Source of the DNA: Cytospora piceicola
Taxonomy: Eukaryota > Ascomycota > Sordariomycetes > Diaporthales > Cytosporaceae
NCBI GenBank assembly: GCA_023375675.1
Contig: JALQBC010000051.1
Location: forward strand, 173,828 to 237,827
Reading direction: 5' to 3'
Length of the DNA stretch: 64,000 nt
The position numbers and the translations under genes are program-made. Below are positions 11,879-23,357 of the stretch, in pieces. Each line of letters begins with the position of its first letter. Position 1 is the first letter of the stretch. Below the pieces are notes generated by a model. That model did no database searches, was not told where the DNA came from, and saw nothing but the letters and a program-made list of their open reading frames with translations.

Positions 11879-14485
11879 TCAATCAGGCCACTGCGCGGTC
11901 CACGTTTGAGGGAAGCCCATATCCAGATTCGCCTCCAACGCAGCATCCACAGCATTGAGGTCGAAGCCCGGATCAAAGTGCCCAAACAGATCTATGTCCA
12001 GGATATCTCCAAAGGATGACGGCGGCAGAGTACCCAACTCGTCTACCTGCTGTTGACCTGCAGCGACCCCGTCGGGAACCGGCGGCGGTGCAAAGAGTTG
12101 TTGGGCATCGGTCTGCTGCGCGGCTGAGGGAGGGCGCATATGAAGAGGAGCTTCGCTTGGGTGCGATGGACTGGGACTAGGGGTGATGCTAGTAGTACCC
12201 TGCTGTTGCTTGTCCCCTTTTCTCCCGTGACCAGTCTTCTTGCGTTCCAAGACAGCCTTAGCAGGCACTGGTATGCGACCGGCTGATCTGGTTTCAGAAG
12301 GACTCGGCGCAAGATCACTTGCAGCCGTACCTGCTCCAGAAGAGCTGGCGAGTTCCTTTGCCGTCTTGTCCATCTCCCTCAATATGGCCTCTCCCAGCCC
12401 CGCATTCACCCTGGCGCACGTATATACCTCTCCTAATGTCTTGAGCAGCGCCACCACCTCCATGAACCTTGACTTGCCCCTCATCCGATACATCTGTATC
12501 TTGGAATACCGCATCTTGCGGTAAGATACCGATAGCGACAGCGCAACAGCATATGGGACGAAGGGTAGGTTGCCAATAATATTAGCCGACGAGGATGTTG
12601 ACAGGGAGGACGAAACCAGGTCGACTATCCGGTCGGCTGACAAGGAACGACGAGCGTTGAGGTTGGGGTGGGGTAGATGGGCTTGTGCCGGCGCAGACGG
12701 GGCAAAGACGCTGGAGGGTTGTCTGCATGAGAGCACGGAGACGGCGTGGTAGAATATCTCTAGGGTGGCTGCATCCAGGTTAGTTCGATCCCAAGGGAAC
12801 CATTTTGGATTTTGAGACTGAGAAACTTACCATGAAGATATGGGGGCAACCTCTCAGCCCCAGAATCCATAATCATGCTCTCGAAGACCGGCAGCTCGAC
12901 GGTATCATCCCCTTTACTACACGGACGGTATAACCAGATGACACGGTCTAACATCATTGCCACCTTCATGAACAGCCTAAATGCAGGCTGCTCCTGGGCT
13001 GCGATGCACTTGTCTATGTCACGATCTGTATCGCGCTCATGGAGCAAGCAAGGCCGGCCGTTGAAGGCAGCATTGATCCGATCTAGAGCCCAGAGCGCAC
13101 AGAACAGGCCTTCGGCATCCTTGCTCCGTATATCCTTCTCCGGGTCACTGTATCCTAGTAGGTGGATACCCAAGCTCTGCGCATAATGCACCGCCTGGCT
13201 GAAGATGAGCGAGGGCAGGTCCCGCTCAGAAGCACGCACAGGTTGGTAGAAGAAGAACATGATGAGAAGGACTCGGATGTGGTCGACCCTGTCGATCAGA
13301 GAGTTGGCATCTAAGGACGCGAAGATGGCCTTCGACAACACCTGATGGAAATGCTGAAAGGATAGTATTGGACCGTTAGGCGAGAGACGCAGGTACTTTG
13401 ATGCAGAAGGCTCGACGGCTGCTGCCAGAGCAATAGCCTGCCAGCCAGTGTCAGAACTATATATGTCACGTTTGGTTTCGATACTACATACCTGTCTAAA
13501 AATGGTGTGTTTTATGGTTTTAGGCCCCCAACTCTCATGACTACCGGCTTCGGTGAGCACCGGCAACATCGGATGGATACGTTCCAAGTATATCCTGTGC
13601 AGTTGCTGATAGTCATTCTCAGGCGGACACACACTTTGCTCCTGCGTACTAGACTTAGCCGCTGTAGCAGCAGCACGTGCACTATCTGGACTCGATAAGT
13701 GCCCAGAGAGTGTATGCAGCGAGACAGGACCGTCGTATGTGGCTGCTGCGCTATCTTCGAGCGTCCGTCTTGACTCGGGGACTCTGCTGCGATCATCCTC
13801 AGACAGCCGAGAAGAACGCGGCAGCCATGTGCCAATGTCGGATGGGGCTCGGTAGAGGTATGAAGTCCTGGCAGTTTTGCTCGTAGCCTCGATGAAAATG
13901 CTCTCAGGGCTCAGGTCTCCTACGAACCGCGATACCGACACATCTTGGTCTGTCGAAGAGGGCTCAAAATGGCCGTTCTGCTCCAGTGACTCAGGAGGTG
14001 GAGGTTGCCTTCTTGGTGCTGGTTCCCTCGAGACACGATGTTCTTGTTCCGATGCATCAGATGATCGGTTGTGTATTGGACTGAGGGTGTTGTCCACAAA
14101 GAAAGGAAGCCCTGTGGCGTCGGAGCCATGAGAGCAACGTTTCTAGTGCTATAGATCAGTATTTATCACCTTTGGACCATGTTCAAGATTATTTCACGGA
14201 AGGAGTAATCGTCGAAGTCCCTGATGATATCTCCTATGACTGTGTGCACAAGATTTACCCCCCCTTCCCCCTGAAAATCTTTTCTGCCCGGGAGAAAGAA
14301 AACTCCCGAGATAGCCCAGCCCAATGAGACAATCTGGGGCAGCATGTCTCGAGGCTTTAGTACAAGCTCACCTTCTTTTTCCGGCACGATTCGCAAGCTT
14401 GCTGGACCTGACGACGTTTCACCGGCATGCCATCCTGGTCCGAAGCAACAAATTTGACTGATCGCTTGAGTGGAGATTCAGCCAT
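11879..14485 (-). CDS. Fungal-specific transcription factor with atypical Zn2Cys6-like N-terminus, 768 aa
   Basis: Model on the minus strand: exons 14485-14372, 14142-12831 and 12759-11879; introns gtgagc..cactag (229 bp) and gtaagt..ccctag (71 bp). All phases match, total 768 residues. Exon 1 encodes a basic start (PVKRRQVQQACESCRKKK) joined to KRCSHGSDA, giving C31-x2-C34-x6-C41, the first half of a Gal4-type zinc cluster. The usual second half (C-x2-C-x6-C) is not visible downstream or in the intron; a histidine follows C41 by two residues. The remainder has the fungal_trans middle homology region: DLPSLIFSQAVHYAQSLGIH and ALWALDRINAAFNGRPCLL. The C-terminus is rich in P, S and Q with an acidic end (FGDILDIDLFGHFDPGF), a likely activation domain. 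Nuclear DNA-binding regulator; its targets may include the metabolic genes around it. Confidence 0.8.
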
Positions 14486-15217
14486 CTGGACGTGATGGAT
14501 TCCAATCGGAGTTTACTAATATAGCTGGGCCCGTCAAGGACAGACATGTACCTATGTGGAGGCACTTGCTACCAACCGTCTATAGTCGACCCTGAAGGAA
14601 CAATGCCCAGGACTGAGGCGTTGAGGGGCGGACGAGCGGACCAGCCTCTTCAGGACAGTCTCGCAAATTAGTGTAAAGTATTGGAGGACGATCTGACTCG
14701 TACACAGTAGACGAGCTCGCATGAGTTCCGGCGCAGATATGCTCGTAGACCTCCTTCCTTGCTACGCTTCGGCGGTGAGGTGTGAGGAGGTGAAGTCGGA
14801 TCATAACCAGATGAGGAATCTCCGACCAGGAGCTAAGCCTATTACGACAAGTTTCTAGTACCCACGGAGTTCACTCTATCCACGCCATGGTGGCTTTTAA
14901 TCATTGAATTAACTAGGGCGCAGACTGTCCATGAAGGTGCCCTGGTGTGTATATAGAATCTAAACACAACGTCGTGCTGCAATGTCTCCAACTCTATTAT
15001 TTGACTATTGCTATCCACTCCACTGTTTGCATAGTACGGATATAGGTTTAACAGGAGGAGTCGGTATGCCCTAAACGGTAACACCGCTCTCTCCTCACAC
15101 TAAATCAAAGTATTATTATAAGGGAAGCTCTAGACGGCCGCGGCCGAATGAAAGGTCAATTGTTTTAGAGTCGATAGCAACTTCACATATCTTTTATGAT
15201 TTTGAATCCGTGCAAAG
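14486..15217. other. Divergent intergenic region
   Basis: It lies between the transcription factor gene (-) and the DUF1479 gene (+), so it may hold promoters for both. No coding sequence is supported and I see no clear operator motif. Confidence 0.5.
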
Positions 15218-16921
15218 ATGCTAAGACCAACACTCAAGCGCATCACTCATCCAGTCATTGCAAATGTCCCCCAAATGCGGCAAGTCAACATGGCTGCAAC
15301 GGCGACTGCGAGTCCAGACAAACGAGAGGGCGATATATCTGACTCCTTTGCCTCCTTGGCTGGCATCAAGAATGAACCACTACCGGACCAGTTCCGTCAA
15401 CTCAAACTTTCGTTGGTTGAAGGACGGGAAGAGAAGATCATTGCAAGCTGGAACAGACTCCTCCAGCAGCTCAAGGTCGAGAACAATATCATTGCGGAAC
15501 TGGGACCCAAGGTCATCCCTGAAGTGCAATTCAATGATCTTGATAAAGATATCACCGGCACAAAAGATGAAATCCAGAAGCGTGGCGCGGCGGTCATCAG
15601 GGGCGTTATACCGGAAGATGAAGCCCGGAGTTACAAGTATGAAGTTGAGGATTACATTCGCAAGAACCCCCAGACAAAAGGTAACAAGTCCCCCCTACTC
15701 GTATTTTCTTCCCTTATGAATCAGTTCGCGTTTACTGCCAATGCTAACAACACAACGGCTTCAGGTTTCCCACCAAACGATCCACAAGTCTGGGAACTCT
15801 ACTGGTCCGCGCCTCAGCTCCGCGCCCGCCTTCACCCCAGCTTCATGCGCGTGCAGGAAGCACTGATGCAATCAACATGGCGCATGTCAGACCCAAAATC
15901 CCTCATCTCCATGTCCCAGCCTCTCTCCTACGCCGACCGCCTCCGCATCCGCCAGCCAGGGGACGCGGCCTTCGCGCTGGGCCCGCACATGGATGGCGGC
16001 AGTCTGGAGCGGTGGATGCCGGAGGGATACGGGAGAGGGGGAGTGTACGATTATGTCTTTGACGGGGAGTGGGATACGAAGTATGACCCGTGGGATGCCA
16101 GCACCAGGGTCGATGCTGTGAATAACCTGTACAATGGGCTTGGGGCCTGCAGCGTGTTCAGGATGTTTCAAGGCTGGTTGAGCATGAGTACAGTCGGGCC
16201 CAGAGAGGGAACGCTGTTGGTCAACCCACTGTTGAAGCTGGCCACTGCCTACACGTTGCTGCGGCCATTCTTCAAGCCAAAGTCAACAGTCGACTTGGAG
16301 GTTGCTAAAAGCGGCAGCTTGGCGCGGGAGAGGTTTCTTGACCCTGAGAACTGGGAATTCACCGCTGGCGATCAGATGACGAGTGAGATACCTGGAGCAA
16401 CCCCTGGATATGGTATGGAGTTTCCCAAGTTGGCATTCCACCCTCATCTGGAGCTGGATCGGACGATGGTACATATACCCCAGGTAAACCCTGGAGACTT
16501 TGTGGTCTGGCACTGCGATAGTAAGTATTGCTCGTCGCATAAAACTATGACTACTCACTGACACATGGCGGTAGCGATCCATGCCGTGGACTTTGAGCAC
16601 AAGGGCTCGGGAGACTCGAGCGTGCTCTATATCCCAGTCTGCCCTGTCACGGAGATCAACGCCAAATATGTAAAAGAAGCGAGAGAAGCCTGGCGTAATG
16701 GCACTCCTGGGCCAGATTTCCCTGGCGGCAAGGGCGAGTCCGAGCATGTGGCCCGGCCTACTGAGCAGTTCCTCAGGTCCGTGTCTGATGTCGACGGGCT
16801 GGCATCTGTCGGGCTTCGGGCTCTTCCAGAGCCCGTAAATGGTAGCGGAGGAGAGAAGGAGGTTGTGCGCAGGGCGAACAGCATCCTCGGCTTTGGAAAG
16901 TCACAGTCTGAGGAAACGTGA
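15218..16921 (+). CDS. DUF1479 family protein, probable 2-oxoglutarate/Fe(II)-type oxygenase, 521 aa
   Basis: Model: exons 15218-15680, 15765-16520 and 16575-16921. Introns are gtaaca..ttcag (84 bp, branch site gctaac at 15743) and gtaagt..ggtag (54 bp, branch ctgac). Both joins keep frame. DUF1479 proteins adopt a double-stranded beta-helix with a 2-His-1-carboxylate iron site. Here H229-x-D231 sits in GPHMDGGSLERW, and a late histidine (404 or 409) in VVWHCDTIHAVD. The segment KRGAAVIRGVIPEDEA is the expected lead-in strand. The N-terminal 30 residues are basic and hydroxylated and could be a mitochondrial presequence; a later Met25 start is possible. Substrate unknown. It faces the transcription factor gene across a shared intergenic region. 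Confidence 0.85.
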
Positions 16922-17118
16922 GGGGCTGTCGGGAATAGGTGCATAATAAAGCCATATCCGAATGTGACACCGTTAATAACAGCATAGTCCACTGATACTT
17001 AAGTCGATCAAACCCCAGCCAGCCTCCAGGGCTCCTTTGGCAATTGATTGCGCTGAAGACTTTCCATCTGAAAAGGCATATACACGATTCTTAAAACTCC
17101 TACACAGCTCAAGTCATC

Positions 17119-18032
17119 ATGTCTCATCCAGTCTGGCTTATCACCGGGGCCTCTGGTGGCTTTGGTCTCATCCTCAGCCTCCGTGTCCTGAAGGCCGGCC
17201 ACAAAGTAATCGGAACGATGCGGAACACAGCTCGAGCCAGTTATGCAGTAGCAGCAATCAAGAGCGCCGGCGGCAAGGTCATCGAAATGGATATGACGGA
17301 GTCCCAAGCCAGCATAGCAAAGAAGATACATGACGCAGAGGCCATTCACGGGAGGATCGATATTCTGGTTAACAATGCTGGCTTCGGCATATTTGGCCCC
17401 ATTGCACAATTCACGTAAGTCCACCATGATCTCACTCGAACAGGACAAACAACCTTCTGACTGATGACTTCCTCAGTGACAAGGAAATCAACACACAGTT
17501 TCAAACCAACGTCTACGGGCCCATCTACGCCGTCCAAGCTGCTCTGCCGGGCATGAGATCCCGCCGATCCGGGACCGTCGTCAACATCAGCAGTGTCGCC
17601 GGCCAGGACGCCACGCCCACCAGCGGTCTTTACTCCGCGAGCAAGTTCGCCCTGGAGGGCTTCAGCGAGGCACTGTCAAAGGAGGAAGCCGAGTTTGGCA
17701 TCTCGGTGTTGATCGTCGAGCCCGGGGGCTTCCGGACCAACTTTCTCAAGGGATTCCAGGCCAACGAAAAGGGCGTTGGGGAGGGCACAGTTCTGCATCA
17801 GGCGATGGAGCGGTGGGGTGATTATGAGGGGACGCAGCCCGGTGACCCAGAGAAGGGAGTTGAGGTCTTGTTTCAGGTCTTGACGGGTGAGGGTGAAGCT
17901 GGAAAGCTAAAGGGCAAGATTTTGCGGCTGCCTCTGGGCAAGGACGCCGTGGAGCGTATTGAAACCAAGACTGATCGTCTGAGGCAGGACGTTGAAGCGA
18001 CAAAGGAGGCGGCTTTCAGTACAGACTTTTGA
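17119..18032 (+). CDS. Short-chain dehydrogenase/reductase (classical SDR), 283 aa
   Basis: Model: exons 17119-17414 and 17477-18032, intron gtaagt..cctcag (62 bp, branch ctgatgac). The protein shows the NAD(P) site TGASGGFG at residues 9-16, the NNAG motif (ILVNNAGFGIFG), the catalytic serine strand (VVNISSVAGQ) and the Y-x3-K pair in SGLYSASKFALEGFSEAL. The segment VEPGGFRTNF is the usual cofactor/substrate lid region. The residue after the second strand (TMRNTARA) includes an arginine that favours NADPH. Length is normal for the family. Cytosolic oxidoreductase; substrate unknown. It follows the DUF1479 gene on the same strand after 197 bp, a spacing that would allow co-regulation by the nearby transcription factor. 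Confidence 0.9.
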
Positions 18033-18658
18033 GAGGTGATTGAGTCGTAGATCTCATCGTAGAGATTAGATGATAAACAGCTCAGATGGTGAGAACATAC
18101 AGTGCATCATGAGGCAGAGTGAGCGAGTACAAGTCAGACCTAGCAAACAGAGCCCAGTAGATTCCCAGGGTTGTGAAGGGGAAAGTATACCTTTGTTAGA
18201 AGGGAAGGGAGAGTGATCCCTATATAATGCAAAAAATCAAAAAGGGGTAGGGTTTGTCCAACCGCGTATAAGTCTTAAGTTGGCCCGAGTGGCTGGGTCA
18301 GCGAGGGGCCAACAACGCTATTCCAGAACAGGAAATAAGTAAATATTGTGATGATAACAAGCGAGTCAAGCTTGGACGCGTCTGGTCGTTCACATGAGCC
18401 ATCACATCACATTGTTGCGGGTCACCTTGCGGGTCAACGTGCCTGTGGGGTTTCTCTTTATCATACATACATACATACATACATACAACTCCTTGAATCC
18501 GGGGTACAGTACAGACATACACAGTACCGTACAGCAGAGACCCTGGAATCCCTTCAGTGCTCACTCCTTGCTATACTATTGATCATATTACATTTCTCCG
18601 GTACGACGAACTCGCCTCGTTGAACCACACGACCTTGTTGCCATCGTCAGTCTCCACC
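18033..18658. other. Intergenic / promoter of the coiled-coil gene
   Basis: No gene supported. A (CATA)6 microsatellite lies at 18462-18486. Confidence 0.55.
18462..18486. repeat. (CATA)6 microsatellite
   Basis: Six perfect CATA units about 170 bp upstream of the coiled-coil gene start. Confidence 0.9.
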
Positions 18659-20836
18659 ATGGCCTTGGTGGATGATCTCCCTATCGCGCTTCGGCGGACG
18701 CGTCGAAGTAGCGTCGCGTCTCGCGCCAATCCCGTGGAAGCTCATGCTCATGCTCATGCTCATGATGCCAAACCCCCAAACGGCCCCAAGTCCGAACATT
18801 TATTATCTACGCCTAGCCGTGGCTCGAAGAAGCGAGTCCGTTTCTCTGATCCAGGCCTATCAACCCAACCAGATGCAGACTGTGACGCGGAACCAGACAG
18901 TCCTGCCTCACCCACCGGTCTCACTCCACACATCCGCCGTACAACACTTGACCCCGGATCGGGCAACAAAAGACGGCGGCACTCCGGATCTTCCAGTGCC
19001 GCTCGCCCAGAAGCATTCGACTCTACAATCGACACCATGCACACCGGTGAGGTGACATTTCTGCCACTGCGTCAGGTCCTAGATAGTCGCGTCAAGCGTC
19101 GCATCAGGCGCAACGGACTCAGCGAGGAGATCAACCTGATCAGCGCCGAGAAGAGAAGGAAGGCACAGCAGACCAAGGAGGAGATCGCTGCACTGAGGGC
19201 TGAAGTTGCCGCCAGGGACGCCGAGATCCGCCGCCTCTCTGGCGCGACGGTGGTCAACGATGAAGATGAGGCTAGCATCGACGACTTGAAGCAGCAGCTC
19301 GCGCAGGTGAGGCGGACACTGAAGAGTCCAGCGTCGTCGCATGGGACCGAGGACACGATTGAATACGACACCACTCGCCAAGACTGGATGAGGGTGTCGC
19401 GTGAGCCGTTCTCGGGCGAGCACTCTGATATGGATGTCGACTCCGACTTGGACGACTCCGAGTTTGGTGACACCACCATGGCAGAGCTCGTCTGCAGCAC
19501 TCCTTCTCGCCGCTCCTCGGATATCCGGAACTCCTTCCCTACGCCACCGTCGACAAGCCCGCCGCCAGGGTTCTTGACCCCAAGCCGTCGCCAAGTCGCC
19601 ACCTCGCCTACCAACCACGCCGTGGTGCAGACATCCTTCACAGATAACGACAAACAAGAGCTAGAAGACGAGCTCGCGTCTCTCCACCTCGAGGTCGCCA
19701 AGCTCACCAGCACCCTCGAGACCTACGAGAACATGACGTCCCGGCTCTCCGAGAAGCTCAACCCCTTCGCGCCCAAGGGCGGCTCAGCAGCGGCCATCAT
19801 CATGGACACGCGGTCCCCCACCGTCAAGGTCGAGGCGCAGCTCAACAACCTCCTCCAGGCCTTCTCGGACCGCACCGCCTCCCTGGCCGAGGTCAGCACG
19901 TCCCTGGGCGAGCTGGGCTTCCCGGGCGGCGACGCCGGCGACATGGTCGCCTCGCTCTCCTCGGCGTTCAGGGAGGCCCGCCTGGAGCTCGAGTACCTCA
20001 CGCCGGGGGAGATCGCCATGCCGCTCTCGGCCGCCGGCTCGTCGGTGCTGGACCTGCTGCTGACGCGCCTCCGCGAGCTGGCCCGCCGGAGCCTGGAATG
20101 CGAGGACGCGATCGATGAGTACCACGCCCTCGAGGTCTCGCTGCGCAAGCAACTCAGCGCCCGCGTCGAGGCCATGGACGGGATGAAGACGGAGATGAGG
20201 GCCCTGCAGCGCCAGTCAAGGCGCAAGGACGCGCGGGTGAAGGAGCTCGAGGCGGGCGTCGAGAGGTTGAAGGGCTCGGTGAAGTCTTACACCCGGGATG
20301 TGTCAGAACTGGAGGGGCTTGTCCAGCGGTATGAAGACGACCTCGACTCCGCTAACAAGGGCTTGCGAAGGGCCGAGGAGGACAACCAGGCCGATTTAGA
20401 GGAGTGGTCTGATGCCCTCAGGGGGAAGAACTCGACGATAGCGATGCTGGAGGAGAAGCTCGGCCTGGCGCTGGAGCAGACGTCGGAGCTGAAGGACCAG
20501 CTGGACAGCCTACAGAACCAGCAGAAGCAGCTGAGCGCCGGCCACAAGGAGGAGCTTTCATCCATGACCAAGCGACACGGTGCTGCTCTGGCTCTGAGGG
20601 ACGAGGGGGTGTCTGAGCTGCGGTTGGAGATCAACCATGCCAACGAGGCGCTGCGTAGTGCCCACGAAACAATACAATGTCTTCATGCAGAGAATAGCGC
20701 CCTGAGTGGCCGTGCCGACTCTGAGAAGGCCAAGGCCAAGGCGGCTGTCGACACGATGAAGAGCGAGCTGGAGAGGGTTGTGCGCATGGGGCAGGACTTG
20801 GTGGCCACGCCGAGGAGGAGTACGCGAAGGGGATGA
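18659..20836 (+). CDS. Coiled-coil protein with RVRF (PP1-docking-like) motif, 725 aa, no intron
   Basis: Single open frame; the start is the ATG at 18659 in a good context (tccaccATGG). Residues 1-130 are basic, disordered and Ser/Pro-rich with a His-Ala run (29-35) encoded by GCTCAT repeats. RVRF at 59-62, within GSKKRVRFSD, matches the protein phosphatase 1 docking motif. A conserved-looking basic block follows (PLRQVLDSRVKRRIRRNGLS), then heptad-rich coiled coil (about 155-220), an acidic Ser/Thr-Pro linker, and long coiled coil from about 340 to the end, interrupted by a possibly globular part (SPTVKVEAQLNNLLQAF to LTPGEIAMPLSAAG). The C-terminus is basic (TPRRSTRRG). The build suggests a nuclear or spindle/kinetochore scaffold; this is inference and I do not recognise a named orthologue. 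Confidence 0.75.
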   Translation: MALVDDLPIALRRTRRSSVASRANPVEAHAHAHAHDAKPPNGPKSEHLLSTPSRGSKKRVRFSDPGLSTQPDADCDAEPDSPASPTGLTPHIRRTTLDPGSGNKRRRHSGSSSAARPEAFDSTIDTMHTGEVTFLPLRQVLDSRVKRRIRRNGLSEEINLISAEKRRKAQQTKEEIAALRAEVAARDAEIRRLSGATVVNDEDEASIDDLKQQLAQVRRTLKSPASSHGTEDTIEYDTTRQDWMRVSREPFSGEHSDMDVDSDLDDSEFGDTTMAELVCSTPSRRSSDIRNSFPTPPSTSPPPGFLTPSRRQVATSPTNHAVVQTSFTDNDKQELEDELASLHLEVAKLTSTLETYENMTSRLSEKLNPFAPKGGSAAAIIMDTRSPTVKVEAQLNNLLQAFSDRTASLAEVSTSLGELGFPGGDAGDMVASLSSAFREARLELEYLTPGEIAMPLSAAGSSVLDLLLTRLRELARRSLECEDAIDEYHALEVSLRKQLSARVEAMDGMKTEMRALQRQSRRKDARVKELEAGVERLKGSVKSYTRDVSELEGLVQRYEDDLDSANKGLRRAEEDNQADLEEWSDALRGKNSTIAMLEEKLGLALEQTSELKDQLDSLQNQQKQLSAGHKEELSSMTKRHGAALALRDEGVSELRLEINHANEALRSAHETIQCLHAENSALSGRADSEKAKAKAAVDTMKSELERVVRMGQDLVATPRRSTRRG

Positions 20837-22238
20837 GCCCGTAGTCTGGGGAGTAGGGGGTGGTGTCACGTCCCCTGGTAGGAGCAAGCTTCACTTTCAC
20901 TTTCGAATAGCGATATCCCATTTGTTTTTTTGGTATTTATTCGTTCTGGCCGTCGTAGGACCAAGCCTGGGTCATGCCCCATTGCCGAGAGGAGAGCTCA
21001 AGCAACCGATGGCCGATGTGTGGTACGAGGAAGTCGATATACCTGGAACCTCCATTGAACGACAGTTCGAAGAGGTGGTAAGTACGCCATCGGGCGGCTC
21101 TGTTTGGCAAAGATCCGTCAGTTATGGGCCCAGACGCTACTACTGGGAGCTCAGAGAATGATCTGTCTCGTTCCGGTGCTCAGTATGCAGGCATGCGTGT
21201 GAAAGCCAGGAGAGAACTCATCTCCTCCAGGTCGCCGACCCATTCGTCGCGCGGAACATCAGATATGTTTAGCATGGCCTATCTAGTTGAGGCCGGCTTT
21301 CGTCGTATCTCCATGAATAACTTGCTCCAGGGACGAGCATCTGCCGCATTAGTTGGTTCAATGTGGAGCAGTGGCTTCTCTCAGCTCGGGCTGCCTACAT
21401 GGCTATACTCTTCCATCGCCAGAAGAAGATAAATACATTGACTGACAATTCATCCACATCTACATTACAGGAATACAAACACCTCCCTTGATCTCACAGA
21501 CAAATTAAGCGAGACCTTTGTGTCGGTTTTATGAAGGCCAGAGGCTTATTTATAATTTCGACAGATCGTCTCAGGGGCTATATATCTCAAGGCCACCATC
21601 CGACATCTATCTCGTGTACTCCATTCCACAACGGAATCAAAACTTTCTATCGAGGATATGGATCACAAGCTCCTGCCGTACGACAGGTAGTGCTTCCACC
21701 CTCCTGTACTTGTGGCGGATATATGCTTTCAAATGCTTTCCTGCTCTGCAGACCGACACTGAACGCAGCAAGCAAGCCTGTGGTCTCGAGAGGCACTCAC
21801 TCACCGCACCGTATTCGCCACAAGGCCACCATCTATGTACTTTGTCGCACCGAACCACGACCACAGCCATGGCCTAGTAACCAATCACGGGGAATTCTAA
21901 TTTTCCCTTTTCTTTCCTCTCACAACGGAGAATACTGGTATCGCACAAAAGAAGAATCTCGCAACCAAAAAAGAAAAAAACATACAACGAAAGTGATGAA
22001 CAAAAAGGGAAGATAAGAAGTATGCCAATAAGAAATGGCAATGAAGCCTGCTCCAGATAACACCAACGCCATGCGATGCATGCAAATTAAAACAAGATAC
22101 TACTGATATCAGTCGGCCGGCGCCCCGTCCTGACCAACTTTAAGTCCCCTTTCCCTCCACACACAAGACAATAGTTACGCCAATGCCAACACCACCTCTC
22201 ACCAACACTACTAACACCAGCACACAAGAGGTGCGAGT
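20837..22238. other. 1.4-kb intergenic stretch, no supported gene
   Basis: Several open frames of 100-160 codons occur on the plus strand (about 20950-21430 and 21520-22016), but none has a family signature, splice logic or consistent composition. The last 100 bases are probably 3' UTR of the polyglutamine gene. Confidence 0.5.
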
Positions 22239-22630
22239 CTAACCCTCACTCAACACCTCAAAGATGCCCACACTAGGCACCTCCTTCTCCACGCGCCCGT
22301 ACACCATCTTGTTCGCCCGCGGCGCGACCGGCTCCTTCAGCATAGCCTCCAGCGAGAACGGCACGTCCGGCTCCGGCTCCGGCTCCGCCGGCCTGCCGCC
22401 GCCCACCGACGACATGGACGGGAAGGGCGGCGACGCGTCCTCAAACAGGTACTGCGACAGGCGCTCGGCGAGCGCGTCGGGCGCGGGGATGTTGGCCGGC
22501 GACAGGAACACGGGCCTGCTGATGCGGCGGAACGCGCGCGGCTTGAACGCGCTGGCCGTCGTGCCCGCGTCGCCCGTCGACGTCCGCGGCCGGGGCATGG
22601 CGCCGATGCGGCTGAAGCTGGGCTTGTGCC

Positions 22631-22688
<58 letters not shown>

Positions 22689-23357
22689 CGGGGACTGGCG
22701 CGGGGACTGGCCGTCCTCCCCGCCCTGCCTCTGGGGCGTCGCGGGCGCCGCGGCGGCCTCCGCCGGCCCCGTGCCGAACCCGTCCATGTCGAAGCTGAAC
22801 GAGGCGAGCTGCAGCTCGGGCAGCTCGGGCAGCTCGAGCTCCCGGGGCGGGCTGATGGGCCTCCCCAGCGGGGCCGACCTCTCCATGGACAGCAGCGGCG
22901 CGGTGACGGTCCTCCTCGGGCTGACGGGGCTCTCGTGGTGGCGGCCGTCGCGCTTCGGGGGGCTCAGGGGCGGGCTCAGGGGCGGGCTGGCCGTCAGCGG
23001 CGGGCTGATGGGCTCCGTCTGGTGCCGGGCCATGGCGCCGCCGCCGTAGGGCGGCGAGACGACGCGCATGCTCTGGCGCCATTGCGACCCGCTCACGGCG
23101 CGCGGGTTCTGCCTGGGCCAGTCGACGGGCTCGTGGGGCTGGTTGAGGAACGAGGGCGTGGGCCGCAGGGCCTTGGGTGGCCCCCGCGACCGGCGCTGCT
23201 CCTCGAAGTACTCGACGCCCTGGGACACGGGCACGTTGGTCTCGTTGGAGCTGTTGAGCTCGTGCAGCAGGTTGGCCAGCTGGTCGTCGTCGAGGTCCCC
23301 GACCAGGTCGAAGATGTGGTCGACGGATGAGCGGGATCGGTGGCGGGTCGTAGCCAT
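22239..23357 (-). CDS. Hypothetical polyglutamine/proline-rich protein, 372 aa
   Basis: Uninterrupted minus-strand frame. The N-terminus is the only part that looks folded (VDHIFDLVGDLDDDQLANLLHELNS, a likely helix pair). The rest is low-complexity: repeated SPP-type proline motifs (PISPPLTASPPLSPPLSPP), an alanine run and a run of 18 glutamines encoded by an uninterrupted CAG tract (22632-22685, CTG on the plus strand), followed by an arginine/serine-rich part. The C-terminal end (VPFSLEAMLKEPVAP, VPSVGIFEVL) again looks conserved. Many SP/TP sites suggest heavy phosphorylation, as in fungal regulators of growth or signalling. I recognise no domain. Very GC-rich, and the complementary strand contains long spurious frames. 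Confidence 0.7.
22632..22685. repeat. (CTG)18 trinucleotide repeat coding polyglutamine
   Basis: Eighteen uninterrupted CTG units (CAG on the coding strand). The flanks carry duplicated SPRQ codons. Confidence 0.95.
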
